A stretch of DNA of 13,675 nt. Source: Desulfobulbus sp. Its GTDB lineage: Bacteria > Desulfobacterota > Desulfobulbia > Desulfobulbales > Desulfobulbaceae. The stretch covers positions 1-13,675 of the forward strand of contig JAGODN010000020.1 of assembly GCA_017998195.1 (NCBI GenBank), given 5' to 3'. The position numbers and the translations under genes are program-made. Shown here in pieces: positions 1-6,262 of this stretch (its first letter is position 1; every line of letters begins with the position of its first letter). Below the pieces are notes generated by a model. It worked only from the letters and a program-made list of their open reading frames with translations, ran no database searches and was not told the origin of the DNA.

Positions 1-455
1 CGCCGATCGGTCTTTTTTTCGGCCGGCTGGGCAACTTCATCAACGGCGAGTTGTTTGGCCGCATCACCACCGTGCCCTGGGGCATGGTCTTCCCGGACGG
101 CGGCCCCCTGCCCCGCCATCCCTCCCAGCTCTACGAGGCCGGACTCGAGGGGATCCTGCTCTTCCTCATCCTCTGGCCGCTCAGGCGTCTGCCCTGGACC
201 CGGCCCGCCCCACGCCGGTGGCCGCACGGGACCATGCTCGCCCTGTTTCTCGGCTTCTACGGCCTGCTCCGCTTCGTCGTGGAGTTCTTCCGCGAACCCG
301 ACGCCCAACTCGGCCTGCTCGTCCTGCACCTCTCCATGGGCCAGCTGCTCTGCCTGGTGATGCTGGCCGTGGCCGCACTGCTCTGGCAGCAACGCAAAAC
401 GGCGCCGGCCCGGACCACGTCCGGACAGCAGCGCCGCTCCGCCCCGAGGCGTTGA
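1..455 (+). CDS. lgt: Prolipoprotein diacylglyceryl transferase, C-terminal part (5' end outside window)
   Basis: Lgt transfers a diacylglyceryl group from phosphatidylglycerol to the lipobox cysteine of prelipoproteins in the inner membrane, the first step of lipoprotein maturation. The open frame enters from the left edge (first full codon at base 3) and stops with TGA at 453-455, leaving about 150 residues. Visible family marks are the Lgt signature [14 protein letters not shown] directly at the left edge, then HPSQLYEA, then [15 protein letters not shown], whose first Arg matches the conserved C-terminal arginine of the family, and the final membrane segment containing SMGQ. Three hydrophobic stretches alternate with basic loops, and the tail is basic and Pro/Arg-rich. 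The N-terminal part with the essential His is outside the window. The gene converges on the HU gene 19 bp away. Identification is secure; the start cannot be seen. Confidence 0.95.
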   Translation, partial: PIGLFFGRLGNFINGELFGRITTVPWGMVFPDGGPLPRHPSQLYEAGLEGILLFLILWPLRRLPWTRPAPRRWPHGTMLALFLGFYGLLRFVVEFFREPDAQLGLLVLHLSMGQLLCLVMLAVAALLWQQRKTAPARTTSGQQRRSAPRR

Positions 456-469
456 CCCGATCCCGGGTC
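454..469. terminator. Compact hairpin between convergent lgt and HU genes
   Basis: A perfect 6-bp stem (GACCCG / CGGGTC) with a 4-nt loop overlaps the lgt stop codon and sits just before the HU stop on the other strand. It could act on both converging transcripts. There is no T-tract on either side, so a Rho-independent terminator is only a possibility. Confidence 0.3.
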
Positions 470-474
470 GCCTG

Positions 475-747
475 TCACTGGATCTTGTCAGCCAGCTCCT
501 TGCCAGGCCGGAACCGGACCACCCGCCGCGGCGGGATCGGCACCGTCTCGCCGGTCTTCGGGTTCCGGCCGGTGCGCGGGGCGCGGTCCACGACCGAAAA
601 GCTGCCAAAACCGACCAGGGTCACCCGCTGCCCCTCCTTCATTGCCGCCTCCAGGGCGGACAGCAGGCCGTTCAGCCCCCGCTCGGCGGTGACTCTGCTG
701 ATCTGGGCAGACTGGGCGATGGATTTGATAAGATCGTTCTTGTTCAT
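475..747 (-). CDS. HU-family DNA-binding protein
   Basis: A 90-aa histone-like protein that bends and compacts DNA as a dimer. It matches the family's usual size of about 90 residues. The N-terminal helices begin MNKNDLIKSIA, as in HU. The HU/IHF signature GFGSFSVVDRAPRTGRNP leads into the DNA-binding beta-arm with the intercalating proline in the NPKTGE segment, followed by RFRPGKELADKI. The frame stays open upstream to 807, but the extra 20 residues look nothing like HU. The ATG at 747 is preceded by a purine-rich GGGGGAA stretch, so I chose that start. A monocistronic arrangement is likely: the upstream minus-strand gene ends at 935 and the intervening 187 bp hold a promoter-like pair. The sequence does not tell HU-alpha from HU-beta or other paralogues. 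Confidence 0.95.
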   Translation of the reverse strand: MNKNDLIKSIAQSAQISRVTAERGLNGLLSALEAAMKEGQRVTLVGFGSFSVVDRAPRTGRNPKTGETVPIPPRRVVRFRPGKELADKIQ

Positions 748-805
748 GGTTCCCCCGCTTCTTGCTGATGATTGTCGTGACGGACCTGATACGCACAGGC
801 GCCCC

Positions 806-835
806 AATGTAAGCGCGCACGACGGGAAAAGACAA
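806..835 (-). promoter_or_regulatory. Candidate sigma70 promoter of the HU gene
   Basis: On the minus strand TTGTCT (830-835) and TACATT (806-811) are separated by 18 nt; each matches 4 of 6 consensus positions. The predicted transcript would have a leader of roughly 50 nt before the HU ATG. Found by eye, not by scoring. Confidence 0.4.
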
Positions 836-856
836 TCGGGGGAAATACCTAGCAGA

Positions 857-878
857 CCCTAGGCAAATCTGCCTAGGG
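857..878. repeat. Perfect 9-bp inverted repeat with CCTAGG cores, upstream of the HU promoter
   Basis: The arms are CCCTAGGCA (857-865) and TGCCTAGGG (870-878), separated by AATC. A third GCCTAGGG lies at 933-940 across the stop codon of the response-regulator gene, and a partial ACCTAGCA at 847-854. The repeat lies about 21 bp upstream of the candidate HU -35 element, where an activator often binds. It is also downstream of the response-regulator gene, so it could be that gene's terminator stem, although no T-run follows on the minus strand. Operator and terminator readings are both open. Confidence 0.55.
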
Positions 879-934
879 CTCTGGAATTTTCCTGAAAAGA
901 AAAGGAGTTGAAAGAACCTGGCGAGGACCGCGGC

Positions 935-1633
935 CTAGGGTAAATATCCGGTAATCTTCTCCGTGCCGACCGTGAGGAAACCGTTGCGCACCACGTGATG
1001 CACCAGTTCGACCGTGTTGCGCAGGCCGAATTTCCGCACCAGGTTGGCCCGGTGGTGGTCGATGGTGCGTGGGCTCAGGTCGAGCAGCTCGGCGATCTGC
1101 CGGCTCGAATGCCCCTCGACGACCAGGCGGAGCACCTCCATTTCCCGATCGCTGAGCACCACCAGGGGCAACCGGCTCCGATCACGCAGGGCAGTCAGGC
1201 CGTCGCGCCGGATCTCCGGGGCCAGTTGCGGCGAGATGTACGGCTCACCCGCGCGGACCGTGCGGATGGCAATGAGCAGCTCGGCATCCGACTCGTCCTT
1301 GATCACGTAGCCGTGGGCACCGGCGGCGATGGCGCGGTAGAACGAGTGGCTGCCGCCGTGCATGCTGAGTACCAGGATGGCCACCCCGGGCAGGGTTCGG
1401 CTGATCCGCTCGATGGCCTCGAGACCGCTCAGGCGCGGCATGGTGAGGTCGAGGATGACCATGTCCGGCACCTCCGTGTCGAGCAGCGCCAGCAGTTCCA
1501 GGCCGTTGCCGGCCTCACCGATGATCTGCAGACTCGGGTCGGTGCGGATGATGCTCTTGATACCCTGGCGGATCAGGCTGTGGTCGTCGGCGATGACAAT
1601 GCGGTAGGGCTGCATGGCGCTGTGGTCGCTCAT
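935..1633 (-). CDS. NarL/FixJ-family response regulator, no partner kinase in view
   Basis: A 232-aa two-domain regulator. The receiver domain (about residues 10-128) has the acidic pair D16-D17, phospho-acceptor D62 in the VILDLTMP segment, S90 and K112, i.e. all positions needed for phosphorylation. The C-terminal LuxR-type helix-turn-helix (about 160-205) contains LSDREMEVLRLVVEG, then SSRQIAELLDLSPRTIDHH. It should bind DNA as a dimer once phosphorylated. Its ATG at 1633 overlaps the TGA of the nth-xth gene as ATGA, so it is probably translationally coupled as the last gene of the repair operon; I chose this start over the internal ATG at 1615 for that reason. Neither has a clear Shine-Dalgarno. 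The frame stays open further upstream only as an antisense-like shadow of xth. No histidine kinase lies in the window, and the target genes are unknown. Confidence 0.9.
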   Translation of the reverse strand: MSDHSAMQPYRIVIADDHSLIRQGIKSIIRTDPSLQIIGEAGNGLELLALLDTEVPDMVILDLTMPRLSGLEAIERISRTLPGVAILVLSMHGGSHSFYRAIAAGAHGYVIKDESDAELLIAIRTVRAGEPYISPQLAPEIRRDGLTALRDRSRLPLVVLSDREMEVLRLVVEGHSSRQIAELLDLSPRTIDHHRANLVRKFGLRNTVELVHHVVRNGFLTVGTEKITGYLP

Positions 1634-2409
1634 TTGAACAAGAGGCTCACCGGGCAGTGGTCCGAGCCGGTGACGCTGTCGTGGATGGCCGCCTCGAGCA
1701 CCCGCTCGCGGCTGTTCCGGTCGACGAGGAAATAGTCGATTCTCCAGCCGATGTTCTTGGCGCGGGCGTTGAAACGGTAGCTCCACCAGGTGTAGCGGCC
1801 GGGCGACGGGTCGAAGACGCGGAAGGTGTCCACATAGCCCAGGCCGGTGATCTCGTCCATCCAGGCCCGCTCTTCGGGCGAAAAGCCGGGGTTCTTGACG
1901 TTGGCCTTGGGATTGGCCAGGTCGATCTCCCGGTGGGCGACATTGAGGTCGCCGCACAGCACCACCGACTTGTCCCGGCGAAGGCGGTCCATGTGGGCGA
2001 GCATGGCCCGGTTGAACGACTGCTTCAGGTCGAGCCGCTTCAACCCGGGCTGGGCATTGGGGAAATAGGCGTTGATGAAATAGAAATCCGCGAACTCGAG
2101 GGTCATCACCCGGCCCTCGTCGTCGCTTTCGGCGTGTTCCAGGCCGTAGTGCACGGCCAGCGGCTCGATCCGGCTGAACACCGCGGTGCCGGAATACCCC
2201 TTGCGCACCGCCGGGTTCCAGAAGTGGTGATAGCCGTCCATGGCCTTGACCTCGTCGGGCAGCTGCTCGGGCTGGGCCTTGATCTCCTGGAGGGCGAGGA
2301 TGTCGGCGTCCAACTCGCCCACCACGTCAAGGAAACCGTTCTTCAGGGCCGCGCGCAGGCCGTTGACATTCCAGGAAACAAATTTCATCGCCTCGGCGGC
2401 CTGTTCCAT
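1630..2409 (-). CDS. xth: Exonuclease III as a possible separate product from an internal start
   Basis: This is the Xth half of the frame above, listed because it could be translated on its own. An AAGGAG lies 9 nt upstream of an in-frame ATG at 2409, giving a 259-aa protein; the Met at 2388 (MKFVSWNVNG) is the usual family N-terminus and would give 252 aa. The domain is full length and all metal-binding and catalytic residues of the Xth/APE1 fold are present. The enzyme cleaves abasic sites and trims 3' blocked ends of DNA. Whether the cell makes this product, the fusion, or both cannot be decided from sequence. Confidence 0.6.
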   Translation of the reverse strand: MEQAAEAMKFVSWNVNGLRAALKNGFLDVVGELDADILALQEIKAQPEQLPDEVKAMDGYHHFWNPAVRKGYSGTAVFSRIEPLAVHYGLEHAESDDEGRVMTLEFADFYFINAYFPNAQPGLKRLDLKQSFNRAMLAHMDRLRRDKSVVLCGDLNVAHREIDLANPKANVKNPGFSPEERAWMDEITGLGYVDTFRVFDPSPGRYTWWSYRFNARAKNIGWRIDYFLVDRNSRERVLEAAIHDSVTGSDHCPVSLLFK

Positions 2410-3081
2410 GCGACTCATCTCCTTGGGTACGCGCCGCGGCACCACCCCGATGCGGGGACACTGGGCGGCGATGACGCACCGGTCGCAGTGGGGCCGGTGC
2501 GGTTTGCAGGTCCCCTGGCCAAAGGCCACGAGGAGCGCGTTGATGCGGATCCAGTACGGCTGCGGCAGTTTGGCGCGCAGGGCCATCTCGGTCTCCAGCG
2601 GCGTGGTCGTCCGCACGTAGCCCCAGATGTTCATGATCCGGTGCACATGCGTGTCCACGCAGATCGCCGGCTCGCGGAAGGCCACGGCCAGGACCAGGTT
2701 GGCGGTCTTGCGGCCGACCCCGGGCAGGGTGAGGAGCGCGTCCAGGTCGCGGGGCACGGCACCGCCGAACCGCTCCGCGAGCACCCCCGGCAGCAGGCTG
2801 AGATGTTTTGCCTTCTGGCGGAAGAAGCCCACCGGGTGGATGAGCCGCTCGAGCTCCGCCACCGGCAGGCTGGCCAGGCTCTCCGGACTGTCGGCACGGG
2901 CGAACAGCCGCCGGGAGGCGGCTGCGGTCACCTCGTCCCGGGTGCGGGCCGAGAGAATGGTGGCCACCAGCACCTTGAACGGGTCGCGGGTCTGGGTGGC
3001 GATCAGGTCGACCACCGGCACCTGGTAGGTGCTCACCTCGCGCTCGAGGAGTTCGATGACCGTGTCGATGGGAAAGCTCAT
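1630..3081 (-). CDS. Endonuclease III - exonuclease III in-frame fusion (Nth-Xth)
   Basis: One uninterrupted 483-aa frame encodes two base-excision-repair enzymes. Residues 1 to about 217 are an endonuclease III: helix-hairpin-helix LPGVGRKTANLV with catalytic K125, the CVDTHVHR segment with D143, and a [4Fe-4S] loop with C192, C199, C202 and C208 (spacing C-x6-C-x2-C-x5-C). Residues 232-483 are a complete exonuclease III/AP endonuclease. Counted from its own Met these are N7, E35, the GDLNVAH segment with D147 and N149, D218, and GSDHCP with D243-H244. The linker, about residues 213-231, carries no stop. Nth would nick oxidised pyrimidines and leave a blocked 3' end that Xth removes, so a fusion makes biochemical sense. 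The start ATG overlaps the mutS TGA (ATGA) and has GGAGG 5 nt upstream. A one-base sequencing error at the junction could also produce the apparent fusion; see findings. Confidence 0.75.
   Translation of the reverse strand: MSFPIDTVIELLEREVSTYQVPVVDLIATQTRDPFKVLVATILSARTRDEVTAAASRRLFARADSPESLASLPVAELERLIHPVGFFRQKAKHLSLLPGVLAERFGGAVPRDLDALLTLPGVGRKTANLVLAVAFREPAICVDTHVHRIMNIWGYVRTTTPLETEMALRAKLPQPYWIRINALLVAFGQGTCKPHRPHCDRCVIAAQCPRIGVVPRRVPKEMSRMEQAAEAMKFVSWNVNGLRAALKNGFLDVVGELDADILALQEIKAQPEQLPDEVKAMDGYHHFWNPAVRKGYSGTAVFSRIEPLAVHYGLEHAESDDEGRVMTLEFADFYFINAYFPNAQPGLKRLDLKQSFNRAMLAHMDRLRRDKSVVLCGDLNVAHREIDLANPKANVKNPGFSPEERAWMDEITGLGYVDTFRVFDPSPGRYTWWSYRFNARAKNIGWRIDYFLVDRNSRERVLEAAIHDSVTGSDHCPVSLLFK
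2419..2424 (-). promoter_or_regulatory. Internal Shine-Dalgarno AAGGAG inside the nth-xth frame
   Basis: On the minus strand the codons for Lys220-Glu221 of the fusion read AAGGAG. The ATG at 2418 follows with no gap, which is too close to use. The next in-frame ATG at 2409 lies 9 nt away, a good spacing. This is one of the best ribosome-binding sequences in the operon and supports independent initiation of Xth. Confidence 0.55.
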
Positions 3082-5765
3082 GGGACCCTCCGCTGCCGGC
3101 CGGTCACCGGCCCGACCAGCCGGATCAGCTCGTAGACCAGGTCGAGCGCCTGTTTCGGGGCAAGCTGGTCCGGGTCCACCCCGGCGAGCAGGTGCAGGGC
3201 CGGCGCGGGCAGCGGCGAAAAGAGCGGCATCTGGCGCGGGGCCGGCTTCTTCGGCCGCCGGCCGGCGGCGATGTTGGGCTGGCCCTGCAGGTTGAACTCG
3301 CCCCGCTCGATGTTGCGCAGGATCTCGTAGGCGCGCCCGATCACCGCCTCCGGCACGCCCGCCAGGCTCGCCACCTGGATGCCGTAGCTGCGGTTGGTCG
3401 CGCCCTCGACCAGCTTGTGCAGGAAGATGATCGACTCGTTCCACTCCTTGACCGCGATCGAGTAGTTGCGAATGCGGTCGTTGGTCGCGGCCAGGTCGGT
3501 GAGTTCGTGGTAGTGGGTGGCGAACAGGGTCTTGACGCCGCGGCCGTTTTTCTGCGCCAACTCCTCGGCCACCGCCCAGGCGATGGCCAGGCCGTCGTAG
3601 GTGGAGGTGCCCCGGCCGATCTCGTCGAGGATCACCAGGCTGCGGTCGGTGGCGTTGTTGAGGATGTTGGCGGTCTCGTTCATCTCCACCATGAAGGTCG
3701 ACTGGCCCCGGCGCAGGTCGTCCATGGCGCCGACGCGGGTGAAGATGCGGTCCACCAGGCAGAGGTCGGCGCGCTCCGCCGGCACGAAGCTGCCCGCGTG
3801 GGCGAGGAGGACGATGAGCGCGGTCTGGCGGAGCACGGTGGACTTGCCGGCCATGTTCGGCCCGGTGATGATGAGCAGTTCGCACCGTTCCTGGTCCAGG
3901 TGGACGTCGTTGGGCACGAACCGGCCCGGCTCCAGGGCCTGCTCGATCACCGGGTGACGGCCCTCGGTGATGGTCAGGTGGTCGCCGTCGTTGATCTGCG
4001 GCCGGCAGTAGCGGTGGCGGACTGCGACCTCGGCCAGGCTGGCGGTCACGTCGATCCGCGCCAGGTGGTCCGAGGTCTGCAGCAGCCGCCGGCTGGCCGC
4101 GGCCAGCTGCTCGCGCACCGCCGTGAACAGTTCGTACTCCAGCTCCAGCCGCCGCTCCTGGGCGGTGCTGATGTCGTTTTCCAGCTCCTTGAGTTCCGGG
4201 GTGATGAACCGCTCGGCATTGACCAGAGTCTGCTTGCGGATGAAGTACTCGGGGATCTCGGCGGCCTGGCTGCGGCTCAGTTCGAAATAATAGCCGAACA
4301 CCCGGTTGTAGCCGACCTTGAGACGACTGAGGCCCGAGCGCTCCCGCTCCCTGGCCTCCAGTTCCAGGATCATCTGCTTGCCGTCGCGCAGCAGGACGAG
4401 GAGCCGGTCCAGTTCCTCGTTGAATCCCTCGCGGATCAGGTTGCCTTCCCGCAGGCTCACCGGCGCATCATCGCGGATGGCGGCTTCGACCAGGGCGTGC
4501 AGGTCGGCCAGTTCGTCGAATTCCCCGGCCATCCCCCCGAGCAGGGCCGAATCGCAGCCGCCGAGCAGCTGCCGCATCTCGGGCAGGCGGGCCAGGCTGG
4601 CCTTGATGGCGGCCATGTCGCGGGCATTGCCGTGGCCGAGCACCAGCCGGCTGCACAACCGCTCCAGGTCGTAGACCGTGTCGAGCAGCGCGCGCATGGC
4701 GGTGCGGGTCTCGGCCCGGCCGACCAGCTCGGCCACGCTCTCCAGCCGCGCCTCGATCCGCGCCCGGTCCTGCAGGGGAAAGAGCAGCCGCCGGCGCAGC
4801 AGGCGCGCGCCCATGGGCGTGGCCGTGCAGTCCAGGGCGGCGAGCAGGGACCCTTCCCGCCGGGCGCCGACGATGGTCTCGGTGATCTCCAGGTTGCGGC
4901 GCGAGGCCTCGTCGATGATGAGAAAATCACCGCTGTTCAGCGGGCTGATCCGCTCGATGTGGGACAGGTCGGTCTTCTGCGTCTCGGCGATGTAGCGGAG
5001 CAGGGCGCCGGCCGCGTCCAGGGCCGCAGTGTAGTGTTCGCAGCCGAAGCCGGCCAGGCTGGTGGTGCGGAAGTGTTCGGTGAGGGTGGTGCGCGCCGTG
5101 CCCGCCTCGAACTGGAAATCCGGCCGCGGGGTCAGGCAGATCCCGTCGAGGACGGCGCGGATCTGATTGATCAGTTCGGCGCGCTCCTCCGCGTCCTTCT
5201 CGGCCAGGAGGAGCTCGGATGGCCGGTGGCGGCTGATCTCGTCAAACAGCGCGGTCGGCCGGTCTGCGGCAAAGTCCAGCTCGGTAATCTGGAAGCGGCC
5301 GGTGGACACGTCGAGAAAGGCGAGCCCGACCAGCTGGCGTCGTTCCGGTCGGCCGGTGAACGCCAGGCTGCACACGTAACAGTCCGCTTTCTCGTCGAGC
5401 AGCTGCTCGTCCGTGGTCACCCCCGGCGACACCACCCGCACCACCTCGCGGCGGACGATCCCCCTGGCCGCCTTCGGATCCTCGACCTGCTCGCACAGGG
5501 CCACCCGGTAACCGGCCTTGACCATCCGGCCGAGGTAGCCGCTCACCGCGTGAAAGGGCACGCCGCACATCGGCACCCGGTCCGCCTCGTCCTTGTGGCT
5601 GCGCGAGGTCAGGGTGATGCCGAGCACCCGGGCGGCCACCAGCGCGTCCTCGAAGAACATCTCGTAGAAGTCGCCCATGCGATAGAAGAGGATGGCGCCG
5701 GGGTGCTGCTCCTTGATCTCCAGGTACTGGCGGAGCATGGGGGTCATTTTCACGGAGGCGCTCAT
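3078..5765 (-). CDS. mutS: DNA mismatch repair protein MutS
   Basis: An 895-aa MutS, slightly longer than the E. coli protein. It binds mismatches and small loops as a clamp and, on ATP exchange, recruits MutL. The N-terminal mismatch-reading motif is GDFYEMF, with F33 and E35 corresponding to the Phe-x-Glu that wedges into the mispair. The connector and lever/clamp regions follow, then the ATPase domain with Walker A GPNMAGKST (about residue 634) and Walker B LVILDEIGRGTSTYDG (about 708-724). The C-terminal part ends with a DPDQLAPKQALDLVYEL helix like the E. coli MutS tetramerisation tail. Between ATPase and tail is a basic/Pro-Ala spacer (about 840-865). The ATG overlaps the HIT gene's TGA (ATGA) and the MutS TGA overlaps the nth ATG in the same way. 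No strong Shine-Dalgarno precedes it, so it probably relies on re-initiation. M7 is an alternative start. Confidence 0.97.
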   Translation of the reverse strand: MSASVKMTPMLRQYLEIKEQHPGAILFYRMGDFYEMFFEDALVAARVLGITLTSRSHKDEADRVPMCGVPFHAVSGYLGRMVKAGYRVALCEQVEDPKAARGIVRREVVRVVSPGVTTDEQLLDEKADCYVCSLAFTGRPERRQLVGLAFLDVSTGRFQITELDFAADRPTALFDEISRHRPSELLLAEKDAEERAELINQIRAVLDGICLTPRPDFQFEAGTARTTLTEHFRTTSLAGFGCEHYTAALDAAGALLRYIAETQKTDLSHIERISPLNSGDFLIIDEASRRNLEITETIVGARREGSLLAALDCTATPMGARLLRRRLLFPLQDRARIEARLESVAELVGRAETRTAMRALLDTVYDLERLCSRLVLGHGNARDMAAIKASLARLPEMRQLLGGCDSALLGGMAGEFDELADLHALVEAAIRDDAPVSLREGNLIREGFNEELDRLLVLLRDGKQMILELEARERERSGLSRLKVGYNRVFGYYFELSRSQAAEIPEYFIRKQTLVNAERFITPELKELENDISTAQERRLELEYELFTAVREQLAAASRRLLQTSDHLARIDVTASLAEVAVRHRYCRPQINDGDHLTITEGRHPVIEQALEPGRFVPNDVHLDQERCELLIITGPNMAGKSTVLRQTALIVLLAHAGSFVPAERADLCLVDRIFTRVGAMDDLRRGQSTFMVEMNETANILNNATDRSLVILDEIGRGTSTYDGLAIAWAVAEELAQKNGRGVKTLFATHYHELTDLAATNDRIRNYSIAVKEWNESIIFLHKLVEGATNRSYGIQVASLAGVPEAVIGRAYEILRNIERGEFNLQGQPNIAAGRRPKKPAPRQMPLFSPLPAPALHLLAGVDPDQLAPKQALDLVYELIRLVGPVTGRQRRVP

Positions 5766-6262
5766 GGGGCGGGGCTCAGGGACTGGAAGTCGGGTTGGAG
5801 CCGGTCAAAGGTGCGGTCGATATGTTCGGGAATGGTGCGGATGTCGGCGCACACGGTCAGGAAATTGTGGTCCCCCTGCCAGCGGGGGACCAGGTGGAAA
5901 TGGAGATGGTCGGCGATGCCGGCGCCGGCGGCCGCGCCCAGGTTGAGGCCGACGTTGATGCCGTGCGGCCGCAGGTGGCGGCGGAGGATGGCGCAGCACC
6001 CGCCGACCATCCGCATGAGGGCGAGGTTTTCCCGGTCGGTGAGCTGTTCCGGGTCGGCCACATGGCGGCGCGGGGCCAGCAGCAGGTGGCCGTTGGCGTA
6101 GGGGAAGCGGTTGAGCAGCACCACGCACAGTTCATCACGAAAGAGCAGCAGATGGTCGCGGTCAAAGGGCGTCGCGCCCGGCGGCTCGAACAGGCAGCCC
6201 TCCACCCGGGGCGCCCGGCCGAGCACATGCTCCATGCGCCAGGGGGTCCAGAGGGTGTTCAC
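5762..6262 (-). CDS. HIT-family nucleotide hydrolase/transferase
   Basis: A 166-aa histidine-triad protein. The triad HLHFH (H119, H121, H123) lies in DHLHFHLVPRW, preceded by the NVGLNLGAAAGAG segment typical of the Ap4A-type branch; the N-terminus (LWTPWRMEHV) is also typical of that branch. Such proteins cleave nucleoside phosphate or phosphoramidate bonds, for example in diadenosine tetraphosphate or adenylylated substrates. The exact substrate cannot be told. The start is a GTG at 6262 that overlaps the upstream phosphoesterase TGA (GTGA), with GGAG 11 nt upstream. An ATG at 6235 would remove the conserved WTPWR segment, so GTG is preferred. It is co-transcribed with mutS through a second 4-bp overlap. 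Confidence 0.9.
   Translation of the reverse strand: MNTLWTPWRMEHVLGRAPRVEGCLFEPPGATPFDRDHLLLFRDELCVVLLNRFPYANGHLLLAPRRHVADPEQLTDRENLALMRMVGGCCAILRRHLRPHGINVGLNLGAAAGAGIADHLHFHLVPRWQGDHNFLTVCADIRTIPEHIDRTFDRLQPDFQSLSPAP

Noticed and set aside
1634..1957. N-terminal extension of the response regulator to 1957.
   Set aside because: The extra residues are the out-of-frame image of the xth 3' end; the receiver domain begins directly after the ATG at 1633.
1657..3135. A 492-codon plus-strand open frame opposite nth-xth.
   Set aside because: Same antisense artefact. The minus strand encodes complete Nth and Xth domains with all catalytic residues.
3082..3885. Upstream extension of the nth frame to 3885.
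   Set aside because: This part overlaps mutS in another frame and is Arg/Pro/His-rich without any Nth resemblance. The ATG at 3081 has GGAGG 5 nt upstream and an ATGA overlap with mutS.
3192..6101. A 969-codon open frame on the plus strand opposite mutS and the HIT gene.
   Set aside because: It is the antisense image of strongly conserved genes in GC-rich DNA, where stop codons are rare. The translation is low-complexity (Val/Gly/Ala/Gln/His-rich), with no domain, no promoter and no ribosome-binding site.
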